From: Bacteroidales bacterium
Lineage (GTDB): Bacteria; Bacteroidota; Bacteroidia; Bacteroidales; UBA3663
NCBI GenBank assembly: GCA_030526445.1
Contig: JAUNCV010000016.1
Location: forward strand, 1 to 21,054
Direction: 5' to 3'
Length of the DNA stretch: 21,054 nucleotides
Shown here: piece by piece, positions 5,248 to 13,854 of the stretch
Layout of the letters: every line of letters begins with the position of its first letter
How positions within the stretch are numbered: position 1 is the first letter of the stretch
Position numbers and translations under genes: made by a program
Notes under the pieces: generated by a model
Told to the model about the DNA's origin: nothing
Seen by the model: only the letters and a program-made list of their open reading frames with translations
The model's database searches: none

Positions 5248-8019
5248 TTACTTAGTGTTGCCTGAAAGGCCGTTAACGTAGCCACGGTAGGTGTACTTGC
5301 GGTTCCAGTTAAGATCCCACAAACCTACAGGCTCGCCACCACGCCAGCCGCTATCAGCAGGTGAGTCGGTAAGACACCACTGGCAAATGCCATACTGCTG
5401 TGCTGCAGGGATGATGCGGAGGTACTCAGAGATAATCCACTGATAGTATTCCTCCATAGCCTTCTCCTGCTCTGGGGTGACCTCTGAGGTCTTGAGAGCG
5501 GTACCGAACTGCTTGTCGGCAATACCCATATCGAACTCAGATACGCGGCAGAGTTTGCCAGACTTAGCCATCAACTCGAACATCTTGGTGATGTGCTTCT
5601 TCTGGTTCTCCTGGCTGGTTGGGTCGATGTAGTAAGAGATGTGCATCTGAGTACCGATACCATCGATCTTAGCACCTGCAGCCTCCCAAACTTCAATCCA
5701 CTTGATGAGTGACTCAAGCTTCTTGTTGTCGTCCCAGGTTGACTCGAGGTTGTAGTCGTTGATGAAGAGCTTGAGGTCTGCAGGGTTGGCGTTCTCCTGA
5801 CGAGCATAAGCTGCACGAGCTGCCTTTTCTGCAATAACTACATAGTCAACATCGCCGAGGAAATCCTGCCAGTAGAATGCGTCGCCGCCTACATCCCAAG
5901 AATTCTCGCCAGCCTTGTAGCCCTCTGAGTGCTGGAGTTCGTAGCGGCCATCGATATTGCCACCGCCTGAAATAGCCTCATTGACGAGATCCCAAGCCTT
6001 AACCTTGCCCTCGGTAGCATCCATCATACCATTGATCCACTTGGTGAGAGCGTAGGTCAAAGTATCCTTCTTCTCCTCTGGAGTCAAAGGAATGGTGCTC
6101 TTAACCTGCTCGTCCCACTCGCGCCATACGCGGATGTTGTCGAAGAAGAAGGTGATGTTCTGGCCCTTATCCTTAGAGAGGTTGAATGCGATAGAACCAA
6201 GGCCATTAGCACCAGCCATTGAAGCGTCAACCTTAACGGTCTTGGTGTAAGTCTGCCATTCGGTAGTCCAGTTTACGGTACCTGCGCAAGACCAATGCTG
6301 ATATGCGCCTGGAGCACCGTGTGCCTGAGTATCGGTAGAAACACCTGCGGTAGCCTTATAGTCGAACGAAACATTGAACTCAGTACCCTCAGGCAAAGCC
6401 TCCTTAAGAACAATCCAGAACTGGGTATCCCAGTCTTCGGCAGCACCAGCATTGCTGGTAATCTGAATGCCGCGTGAACCGCCCTTACCTACACCATCGG
6501 TGATAACGTATTCGAAGGCACCATTGTTTTCCTTGCGGCAGAATGCATTGGCGTTAGTGCCTTCGCAGTCGCCGTTGTCAACATATTCGGCTACCTTGTG
6601 CTCAACCTTTGGAACCTCTACGAGTGATACAGACTCCCACTTGATATCGCAGAAGTAGTACTCATATACGAAGCCAGGATCACTATCCTTGTTCTTGTTA
6701 AGGTTGAATGCAATAGACTTCTGGCTGCCGCCACCCTCGTTAGGAATGGTTGCTTCCCAGGTCTTTTCTTGCCATTCGGTAGTGAAGCTTGGGTTTGGAG
6801 AGAGCATTGCCCAGTGGATATAAGCGCCAGGAGTGCCATGTACCTGAGTATCGGTACCGATAGCCTTGTTAGCCTTATACTTCATGGTGAAGCGGTACTT
6901 AGCGCCAGCCTCCCAAGCTTTTTCTGGTGTGTAGATGAAGAACTGAGTATCCCATTCCTGCTCAGGGTTGGTCTTACCGGTAATCTTAATTACATCCTGA
7001 CCGTCAGGACCTGCACCGGTCAAAACCTCTGCTGGGGTATCAGTGTGATTTGCATCGCGTGCAATGAATTCAGCGTTCTCAACATTCCATACCTCTTTAT
7101 ACTCTACATCGGTTGGCTTGTCAGCCTCCATGTGGGTAATGGTAAAGCTCTTCCACCAAATGTTACCAGCAAAGTCACCGTGCTGGAAGAAGAGACCGCT
7201 TGACTCCATGGTTGGCTTGAGGGTGAGGGTCTTCTCTGTGAAGTCGTCAGTAACTTCAGTGGTGAAGTTAGCAGTTGCACCGCCACCCCAGTCGCCGAGC
7301 TTGAAACGGATGTTTGCTTCGCCGTCGGCTTTGTAAACAATCTTCAGCTTATAGGTCTGTTCTGGAACGAGCTTGATACCGCTTACGAGCCAGTACTGAA
7401 GTGCCCACCAATCGGCAATAGGCGATGGGTTGTAAATGTGAATGGCGCCATTGTCATTCCAAGTGGTGACAACCTGCTCTGGTGCACCGGTCCAGTCGTA
7501 GCGAGTAACGGTGCTACAGTCGAGGTTGTAGTCGATTTTCTCGACCTCCTTGCCTGGTTCAACAGGTTTTGGCTTATCCTTGATGAGTGAAGCCAACCAC
7601 TTGTTGGCCTGCTGTGAGTGCCAAGCCAAGGTGTGACCATATACATTGATGCCAGCTTCTTCAGCTGCTGCAACGAATGAAGATACGGTGCTGAAGTTCA
7701 TCTCGCCCTTATCGTTCACACAAGAGGCCATCTTCATTGCATTGCCAGCTACTACTTCGTCGAAGTTGGTCATGGCAATGTGGTAGAGTGCGCCCTTCTT
7801 GTTGAATTCTGAAGCAGTGAGTGCGCCACCCAACTTGAAGTTAGGGTTTGCATCACGATTGACATACTGCTTCAGTGGTGCAAATTCTGCCAGTTCTGCA
7901 ATCTTCTCAGCATCGGTAGGAACAACAAGTCCCTCTGGGATGCGAGAGTCGAACTCGTCAGCGCAGCCTGCCCACATAAAGCAGGCAGCCAACGCTGGGA
8001 GAATATATTTCTTGATCAT
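5248..8019 (-). CDS. xyn10: Surface GH10 endo-1,4-beta-xylanase lipoprotein, catalytic domain interrupted by three CBM-like modules
   Basis: 923 residues. The signal peptide ends in a lipobox-like WAGC (Cys19), followed by an Asp/Glu-rich start (CADEFD) that suits export to the cell surface. The first GH10 part spans about 45-147 and contains the family motif GHTLAWHSQ. The second part spans about 645-920, with the acid/base Glu681 in WDLVNEAI, the nucleophile Glu828 in RVSEFDMG, and WCLTDSPADSGWRGG. Between them lie about 490 residues with three beta-rich, Trp-rich modules: about 160-300, 305-470 and 475-635. The last two are clear duplicates (see the repeat entry); the first is divergent. 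Insertion of CBMs in the GH10 domain is known from Prevotella XynC and Bacteroides intestinalis Xyn10A. The enzyme cleaves the internal backbone bonds of xylan. Last gene of the xus operon, 9 bases after xusE and followed by a strong terminator. Confidence 0.95.
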   Translation of the reverse strand: MIKKYILPALAACFMWAGCADEFDSRIPEGLVVPTDAEKIAELAEFAPLKQYVNRDANPNFKLGGALTASEFNKKGALYHIAMTNFDEVVAGNAMKMASCVNDKGEMNFSTVSSFVAAAEEAGINVYGHTLAWHSQQANKWLASLIKDKPKPVEPGKEVEKIDYNLDCSTVTRYDWTGAPEQVVTTWNDNGAIHIYNPSPIADWWALQYWLVSGIKLVPEQTYKLKIVYKADGEANIRFKLGDWGGGATANFTTEVTDDFTEKTLTLKPTMESSGLFFQHGDFAGNIWWKSFTITHMEADKPTDVEYKEVWNVENAEFIARDANHTDTPAEVLTGAGPDGQDVIKITGKTNPEQEWDTQFFIYTPEKAWEAGAKYRFTMKYKANKAIGTDTQVHGTPGAYIHWAMLSPNPSFTTEWQEKTWEATIPNEGGGSQKSIAFNLNKNKDSDPGFVYEYYFCDIKWESVSLVEVPKVEHKVAEYVDNGDCEGTNANAFCRKENNGAFEYVITDGVGKGGSRGIQITSNAGAAEDWDTQFWIVLKEALPEGTEFNVSFDYKATAGVSTDTQAHGAPGAYQHWSCAGTVNWTTEWQTYTKTVKVDASMAGANGLGSIAFNLSKDKGQNITFFFDNIRVWREWDEQVKSTIPLTPEEKKDTLTYALTKWINGMMDATEGKVKAWDLVNEAISGGGNIDGRYELQHSEGYKAGENSWDVGGDAFYWQDFLGDVDYVVIAEKAARAAYARQENANPADLKLFINDYNLESTWDDNKKLESLIKWIEVWEAAGAKIDGIGTQMHISYYIDPTSQENQKKHITKMFELMAKSGKLCRVSEFDMGIADKQFGTALKTSEVTPEQEKAMEEYYQWIISEYLRIIPAAQQYGICQWCLTDSPADSGWRGGEPVGLWDLNWNRKYTYRGYVNGLSGNTK
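6117..7107 (-). repeat. Tandem duplicated CBM-like modules within the xylanase gene
   Basis: Residues ~305-470 and ~475-635 of the xylanase align throughout: EWDTQFFIYTPEKAWEAG with DWDTQFWIVLKEALPEG, GTDTQVHGTPGAYIHW with STDTQAHGAPGAYQHW, FTTEWQ with WTTEWQ, and SIAFNLNKNKD with SIAFNLSKDKG. The copies also share DNA words at an offset of 516-519 bases, such as TGCCATTCGGTAGT at 6254 and 6770 and CCTGAGTATCGGTA at 6324 and 6843. This indicates duplication of a ~172-residue module. The modules resemble the CBM4/9-like xylan-binding folds inserted in Bacteroidota GH10 enzymes. Confidence 0.85.
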
Positions 8020-8028
8020 AATTGATTA

Positions 8029-9132
8029 TTACTTCTTAAGTGTAACAGTAAATTCCTCGGCAAAGTTGCCCTTGCCACGACGCTGAAGAGCCATGTCGTA
8101 GTCGGCTACAACCTTAGCCTTGCCACTGAAGTCAGCTGTGTAGTTGAACTTCATGCCAGCACGGTCTTTTTCAGCCCAATTGTACTTGGCATCCTTATCG
8201 GTGTAGGTTGCCGAGCCGCTGAAGGTAACATCGATTTCCTCGCTGATACCATCATGCTCCCAAATAGCCTTACCGCTGTTAACCACAGTACCATTGTTTG
8301 CGCTGAAGTTTACCACAACCTCTGTTGAGAAGGTTTGGTTGCCTACAACGGCCTTGATAGGCAATACAACCTGGTCCTTCAAGCGGGTGGTGAAGTGAAG
8401 ATGCTCAGCAGCAGGAACACGCTCCCAGTCACCATACTCGAGCTTTTTGATATCGTTCACGCCAGGAGCAGTAGTGGTAACTGAGCCCTTTGGAAGATAG
8501 AAGCCTTCGTACTTTGAAACATACTGTACGCTGTAGAGAACATAGTCCTGTGGCATTACAGTCCAAGCTGCACCATCGAAACGGTTTGCTGATTCGAAAC
8601 CAGGGCCAAGGGTGCCACGATTGATCTTGCAACCATTGGTAACATCTTCAATGACCATTGGAATCACGTAGTTAACTTCGCCTGCAGCGCAGAGAGGATC
8701 TGCAAAGAATGCATCGGTGAGCTTAACATCAACGCCACCAGCCATGGTGCCATTGTAGTTGAAGACGGCATTCTTAACCTCATCATAGTTATAGTAGCTG
8801 CTTGGCAATACCTTGACAGGCTTGGTGCAAGCGGCATCAAAATAGAGGTTCTGAATCAGTGACTCGTCAATCTTCGCATATACTGAGATGTCTTTGCCTG
8901 TGTATGAACCACCCATAGTGGTGGCAATACGGCAGGTGTGGGTCTCGTCGTCTGCGGTCGAGCCATTGTCATTAGTACCCAACATCATCGAACGGATAGG
9001 GGTCTGATAGGCAAAATAAACCGAGATGCCACCTTCGTAGTCATCGAACTCAATGTCACGGTTTTCGCACGAAGCAAAACCTGCGAAGAGTACGCCTGCG
9101 GCCATTGCCTTAATGATATTGATATTTTTCAT
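8029..9132 (-). CDS. xusE: XusE-like surface glycan-binding lipoprotein (DUF1735/DUF5627 type)
   Basis: 367 residues with a lipoprotein signal peptide ending in the lipobox FASC (Cys22), followed by ENRDIEFDDYEGG. The first ~180 residues resemble the DUF1735 (BT_3987-like) beta-sandwich common in surface glycan-binding proteins, including the order 'YFAYQTP ... GKDISVYAKIDESL ... VLPSSYYNY'. The second half is beta-rich and ends DYDMALQRRGKGNFAEEFT, in the manner of DUF5627. No catalytic residues were recognised. It lies between the second SusD-like gene (32-base gap) and the xylanase gene (9-base gap), exactly where xusE is found in the Prevotella and Bacteroides xylan loci. It probably helps hold xylan at the surface. 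The gene symbol rests mainly on synteny plus this fold pattern. Confidence 0.85.
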   Translation of the reverse strand: MKNINIIKAMAAGVLFAGFASCENRDIEFDDYEGGISVYFAYQTPIRSMMLGTNDNGSTADDETHTCRIATTMGGSYTGKDISVYAKIDESLIQNLYFDAACTKPVKVLPSSYYNYDEVKNAVFNYNGTMAGGVDVKLTDAFFADPLCAAGEVNYVIPMVIEDVTNGCKINRGTLGPGFESANRFDGAAWTVMPQDYVLYSVQYVSKYEGFYLPKGSVTTTAPGVNDIKKLEYGDWERVPAAEHLHFTTRLKDQVVLPIKAVVGNQTFSTEVVVNFSANNGTVVNSGKAIWEHDGISEEIDVTFSGSATYTDKDAKYNWAEKDRAGMKFNYTADFSGKAKVVADYDMALQRRGKGNFAEEFTVTLKK

Positions 9133-9164
9133 TTTTGTTATTATTCAGAAATGATTAAATATGA

Positions 9165-10967
9165 TTACCAACCCTTGTTCTGTGAAAGGTTGTTCCACTT
9201 CATGATCTCAGAGTATGGAAGTGGACCATAGATCATATAGTCTTTATAAGCACGGTTCTCAACATCGATATACTTAGCTTCGATGGTGCCGTCGGCCTTT
9301 TCAGCTGTGATCTGAATGCCCTTTACGCCTTCGTTGAGCTTGTTGGTGTCAACGTTCCAGCGACGGAGGTCGTAGAAGCGCTGGTTCTCGAAACAGAGCT
9401 CGATACGACGCTCGTTACGGATGAGTTCGCGCATCTGCTCCTTGCTGGCAGCACACTCGTTGAGGTAAGCATCAGGAGTGCCTACGCAGATGCCTGCACG
9501 TTCGCGGAGAGCCTTGATGACATCCTTAGCAGAGAAGGCTGCATCGCCATACTTGCCGTTAGGACCACCAGCTTCGTTTGCTGCCTCTGCGTATGCGAGG
9601 AAGATCTCGGTAGCGCGGATGCGAGCGTTGTAGTGGTTCTGGCTTACCTCCTTACCTGCGATTACGCTTACATCGTCGCGGGTGAACTTGCGCATGTAGT
9701 AACCGGTGCGGGTAGAGTAGTTTGGCTTGGTACCGATACCGTCGAGGTTGTCGGCATTCACAGCAGTGTGGATCTCGTTCTCGCCAATCTTTGAGCCATT
9801 GTAAACGATGTATGCCTCAAGACGTGGATCGCGGCCCTCGTATGGCTTAGCTGGGTCATAGCCAGACTTAGCGTCAGTGATTGGGCGGCCGTTAGCCATA
9901 CCGAATGCATCAACAAGATTCTGCGATGGGTTAACAAGGCCCTTGCCTTCAAGGCTTGGTGGGAAGTTCTTGGTCTCAACCCAATTGTCCTTGTCATCGT
10001 TCGATGGCTTGCCAATATTGTCACGCCAGATAATCTCGTTGGTGTTATCCTTGTCACCAAGCTTATCGAGCTCGTCAGCATTGCAGTACCAGGTGTAACC
10101 CTTCTGTTCCATCTGCTTGGTGCCACCAATCTTCTCGAGAAGGTTGCCAGCATACTTAGCAGCCTCTTCCCAGGTCATGGCGTTACCAGCCTGATAAGCT
10201 GGAGAAGCAGCAAAGAGAGCTACCTGAGCGCGAACAGCTGCAATAATCTTACCGTCAATCTTGCCAATTTCGTGGCTGCCGAATGCACGGTTATACTGAC
10301 CATTGGTGCAGTTGTACTTGGCGAGCACAGGGTCATTCTGAGCAACGTCGCCATAGGTGAATGGCAAGTACTTCTCAGCCTCAGCGAGGTCCGCCAAAAT
10401 CTGGTCGATGCACTCCTTAAACGAAGCGCGAGGCTGGTTGAAGTCCGAACCACCATCTTCAGAAGCGGTGTGGATAGGTGCACCCATCAATTCGCCTGAG
10501 GCATCTACACCGGCATGAGCACGGAGCAGATAGAAGAACTGCAGACCACGCATAGCATAGGCATTGCCCAGGAAGTGATCAACATAGAGTTTGTTGAGGG
10601 TTTCGTCAGTGGCCCATTCAACCTTCTCAGCATTTTCAATCATGATGTTGCAATACTGGATGGCATTGTAACGGCCCTGCCACTGGCTCATTGGGTCTGC
10701 GTTCGAAGCCCAACCACCGATAGCCATTTTCAAGTAGTCGTTTGCTGGGTCGTTCGATACAGCATCGTCAGTAGCTACGTCGCTGTTGGTAGAACCAGAG
10801 TATGGCAACTGCAGGTAGGCACTACCCAGAATACCGCGGGCAAACTCCTTATCTTTGAACATCTGTGTAATATCCTGCTGGTTCTCGATGGCTGGCTCGA
10901 AGAGGTCGTCGCAGCTTGAGAAGCAGAGAAGTGCAGATGATACTAAGAGAATATTCTTTAATTTCAT
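9165..10967 (-). CDS. xusD: SusD/RagB-family outer-membrane lipoprotein (XusD-like)
   Basis: 600 residues. The lipoprotein signal peptide ends in FSSC (Cys19), followed by DDLFEPAIENQQDI. SusD hallmarks are the N-terminal helical region (EFARGILGSAYLQLPYSG), the TPR-like ATEIFLAYAEAANEAGG near the C-terminus, the family signature RNERRIELCFENQRFYDLRR and a C-terminal NKGW. These proteins cap their partner SusC channel and capture oligosaccharides at the cell surface. Here the partner is the XusC-like gene ending 15 bases upstream. The protein is shorter than the other SusD homologue of the operon and clearly divergent from it, so the two pairs are not a recent duplication. Confidence 0.95.
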   Translation of the reverse strand: MKLKNILLVSSALLCFSSCDDLFEPAIENQQDITQMFKDKEFARGILGSAYLQLPYSGSTNSDVATDDAVSNDPANDYLKMAIGGWASNADPMSQWQGRYNAIQYCNIMIENAEKVEWATDETLNKLYVDHFLGNAYAMRGLQFFYLLRAHAGVDASGELMGAPIHTASEDGGSDFNQPRASFKECIDQILADLAEAEKYLPFTYGDVAQNDPVLAKYNCTNGQYNRAFGSHEIGKIDGKIIAAVRAQVALFAASPAYQAGNAMTWEEAAKYAGNLLEKIGGTKQMEQKGYTWYCNADELDKLGDKDNTNEIIWRDNIGKPSNDDKDNWVETKNFPPSLEGKGLVNPSQNLVDAFGMANGRPITDAKSGYDPAKPYEGRDPRLEAYIVYNGSKIGENEIHTAVNADNLDGIGTKPNYSTRTGYYMRKFTRDDVSVIAGKEVSQNHYNARIRATEIFLAYAEAANEAGGPNGKYGDAAFSAKDVIKALRERAGICVGTPDAYLNECAASKEQMRELIRNERRIELCFENQRFYDLRRWNVDTNKLNEGVKGIQITAEKADGTIEAKYIDVENRAYKDYMIYGPLPYSEIMKWNNLSQNKGW

Positions 10968-10982
10968 TGTTATATTACTTTA

Positions 10983-13835
10983 TTAGAACTGAACCTTTAC
11001 ACCGAGGTTATAGAAACGAGACTGAGGTGCTGAACCTACATTCATCTCAAGAATCTCACGCTCCTTTGAAATGGTGAGGAGATCTGAACCGCTGACGTAA
11101 ACTGTGATGCCTCTAACTACATTGTTGTTCTCGAAGAGTTCGCTCTTGAAGTCGTAGGTGAGCTGCACCTTAGAGAGATTCATACGGTCGGTCTTGTACA
11201 TCCAGAAGTCTGAGTCTACGAAGTTGCCGGCTGCAGAGGTGTTAGAGAGTGCTGGGTAAGCTGCAGAACCGAGGTTCTTGACATACTTCTGACCTGCGTC
11301 GTTGATGCCGATGATAGCACGATCGCGAACAGCTGCAGAATACTTGTTCTGGTTCTGACCACACTGCCAGTAGCTGTTGTTCTTCATGCCGTGACCACCG
11401 AAACCACCGGTAGCAAGGACGAAGAGGGTGACTCCTTTGTACTTAGCAGTAAGGTTTACACCAAGGGTAAGAGGGTTACCATACCAGCCACCCTTGCCAA
11501 GGTCAACGCGGTCGAAGTTATCAATCTTGCCGTCCTTGTTGATATCAGCATACTTCAAATCACCTACACGTGCAGTGTGACCGAGTGATGACTGATCTGG
11601 GCTGTTCTTGAGGTCATCTTCATCCTTGAAGAAACCAAGGCACTTGTAACCCCAAACAGCATCGAGGTTCTTGCCCTGAGCCTTCTGATAAGCGTTCTCA
11701 GCCTTTACCTGTGTGTCGTCACGACGGGTTGCCTCTGTGTTGTAGAAGGTTACGTTGGCGCCTGCCATGAATTCAACTTCACCGAAGGTCTTCTTATAGT
11801 TGGCCGAGAAGTCGAAACCGGTGCGGAGATCGTTGTTGAAGTTGATTGATGAGTAGAACTGACCCTCAGGATACCAAGACTTGAAGTAGCTTGGAGCCTG
11901 GTTGTTACCATCGATGATCTGGCCGTTGAGTTCGCTGCGGAAGTAGTTGGCAGCAAAGTTGAGGCTGTTATCGAGGAGTGCACCCTGAAGACCTACGGTA
12001 AACTCCTTGCGGGTGATGTAGGTGAGAGCGTTGTTACCACCATTGGTACAAGCGGTAGCACTTACGCCGGTTCCGCCCCAGTCCCACCAACCAGTGCTGG
12101 TGTAGTTGCCAAGATACATGTAGTACTTGTCAATGCCAAGGTCGGTCTTGATATCGCTGTAGCTGGCAGTGAGCTTCAAGTTATTGAAGATGTTCTGATC
12201 GAACCACTCTTCGTTGGTGATGTTCCAACCTGCAGTGTAGCTCTGCGAAACGCCGAGACGCTCATCCTTTGGCAAACGGGTTGACCAAGGGGTTGCGATA
12301 GCAGCGTTAGCATAATACTTGTGCTGGTAGTTGTAATCGAGGTTCAAGCCCATGTTAGCGTTGGCGGTACGGTGATATTCGCCAGACTTGGTCTGCAAGA
12401 AACCGTTAGCCAAAAGCATAGCGCTCACGTTATGATCCTCTGCAAAAGTGCGGTTGTAATCGAAGTGAGCATTGAACGCTACAGTCTGGTTGCTGGTAGA
12501 ACCTGAGATGTTCTGCACACCATTGTGCTCATCCTTGTTGTGCTTCTGAACACCGATGATAGCCATCTGACCGTTAGCCGAACTCCACTCTGGGGTGAAG
12601 GTAGCATAAGAGTCGGTGTACTGGGTGTTGTATGAGGTCTGGTAGTCAACCGACATCTGGGTGTGGAATGAGAGACCCTGCAATACGGCGCGAAGATCAA
12701 TGTCAACACCTGCGTCGAACTGGAACTGACGAGAGATGAACTCTTTCTTACCGCCTGCATAGTAGTCTGCGAATACGTTGGTGTACTCTGCATCTACATT
12801 ACCTGCACCGAGGAAGTACTTACCGTCAATGATGTTACGCGAAGTTCCCAGAACTGCCAAAGCATTCTTAGCGGCAGGATCAACAGCCGAGATAGGAATG
12901 AGTGGGCTGAAAAGGTTTGGGCGGAAGGTTGTTGCCTGCTCCCAATAGTTAGCACCTACAGCCGACTTTGAGCGATAGTAGGTAGCAGCTGCATTTACAT
13001 AAGCCTTGATGTAGTCACCGAGCTTGATGTCAACGTTGCCACGAACGTCAAGACGATCGGTAGCATTGTTTTCAGCTTCACCGAAGTTGAGATAGTCGCC
13101 AACACGATAGTAGCTCACATTGCTATAGAACTTAGCAAGATCGTTACCGCCGTTGATTTCGGCCATCACATCGCTGCGGTTGTATGCCTTCTTGATGAAG
13201 TCTGATGAGTAGAAGTTTACATCTGGATAGAGAGCTGGATTATTGCCCTGTGCAGTGTAGTAAATCTGCTTATCAGTGTACATTGGAGATGCACCGTTAT
13301 TAGCACATGCCTCGTTGTAGAGAGTCATGTATTCGGCTGAACCAAGATACTCTGGGTAAGACTTGGCTACGTGGAAACCGGTGTTTGCCTTTACGTTGAT
13401 GTTAAGACCCTCTTGTGTGCCACGCTTGGTCTTGATGAGGATAGCACCCTTGGCAGCACGGCTACCGTAGAGAATCACTGCATTGGCACCCTTCATGAAG
13501 GTGATGGTCTCAATTTCATCAGGCTTCACATTAGTAACATCACGAGGTACACCATCGATGAGAACCAAATGGTCGGTGTAACCCCACATGCCGTTTCCGT
13601 TCCAACCACCTACATAGCCCTGCATGTTGTCGAGAGCATAGGTGATGTTGTTCTTTTTCATGAGCTCAGCCACATTGACGGTCGAGGTGTTGCTCACGAC
13701 ATCTTCGGCTGCAACCTGACGGAAGGCGAGGTTCACCTTTTCGGTGCTCTCCTCTTCACCCTCGGCCTGTGCCATTGCTGGAACAGCAGCCAAGGCAAGT
13801 GCAGTGGTCAGAAATGGTTTATATGTTTGTTTCAT
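10983..13835 (-). CDS. xusC: SusC/RagA-family TonB-dependent transporter lacking the N-terminal carboxypeptidase-like domain (XusC-like)
   Basis: 950 residues. The signal peptide is cut after about AVPAMA (residue 22). The mature protein begins with an acidic stretch (EGEEESTEKVN) and goes almost directly into the plug domain, with LVLIDGVPRDVTNVKPDEIE, TFMKGANAVILYGSRAAKGA and ILIKTKRGTQEG. The barrel contains the SusC EF-hand-like loop DINKDGKIDNFD and ends with an aromatic residue (GVKVQF), as usual for outer-membrane beta-barrels. Unlike XusA it has no carboxypeptidase-regulatory-like domain and no clear VVVVGFG-type TonB box; the stretch EKVNLAFRQ may serve instead. It sits 19 bases after xusB and 15 before xusD, and is predicted to import xylo-oligosaccharides with XusD. 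Confidence 0.94.
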   Translation of the reverse strand: MKQTYKPFLTTALALAAVPAMAQAEGEEESTEKVNLAFRQVAAEDVVSNTSTVNVAELMKKNNITYALDNMQGYVGGWNGNGMWGYTDHLVLIDGVPRDVTNVKPDEIETITFMKGANAVILYGSRAAKGAILIKTKRGTQEGLNINVKANTGFHVAKSYPEYLGSAEYMTLYNEACANNGASPMYTDKQIYYTAQGNNPALYPDVNFYSSDFIKKAYNRSDVMAEINGGNDLAKFYSNVSYYRVGDYLNFGEAENNATDRLDVRGNVDIKLGDYIKAYVNAAATYYRSKSAVGANYWEQATTFRPNLFSPLIPISAVDPAAKNALAVLGTSRNIIDGKYFLGAGNVDAEYTNVFADYYAGGKKEFISRQFQFDAGVDIDLRAVLQGLSFHTQMSVDYQTSYNTQYTDSYATFTPEWSSANGQMAIIGVQKHNKDEHNGVQNISGSTSNQTVAFNAHFDYNRTFAEDHNVSAMLLANGFLQTKSGEYHRTANANMGLNLDYNYQHKYYANAAIATPWSTRLPKDERLGVSQSYTAGWNITNEEWFDQNIFNNLKLTASYSDIKTDLGIDKYYMYLGNYTSTGWWDWGGTGVSATACTNGGNNALTYITRKEFTVGLQGALLDNSLNFAANYFRSELNGQIIDGNNQAPSYFKSWYPEGQFYSSINFNNDLRTGFDFSANYKKTFGEVEFMAGANVTFYNTEATRRDDTQVKAENAYQKAQGKNLDAVWGYKCLGFFKDEDDLKNSPDQSSLGHTARVGDLKYADINKDGKIDNFDRVDLGKGGWYGNPLTLGVNLTAKYKGVTLFVLATGGFGGHGMKNNSYWQCGQNQNKYSAAVRDRAIIGINDAGQKYVKNLGSAAYPALSNTSAAGNFVDSDFWMYKTDRMNLSKVQLTYDFKSELFENNNVVRGITVYVSGSDLLTISKEREILEMNVGSAPQSRFYNLGVKVQF

Positions 13836-13854
13836 TGTTTTGCTTTGTTAATGA

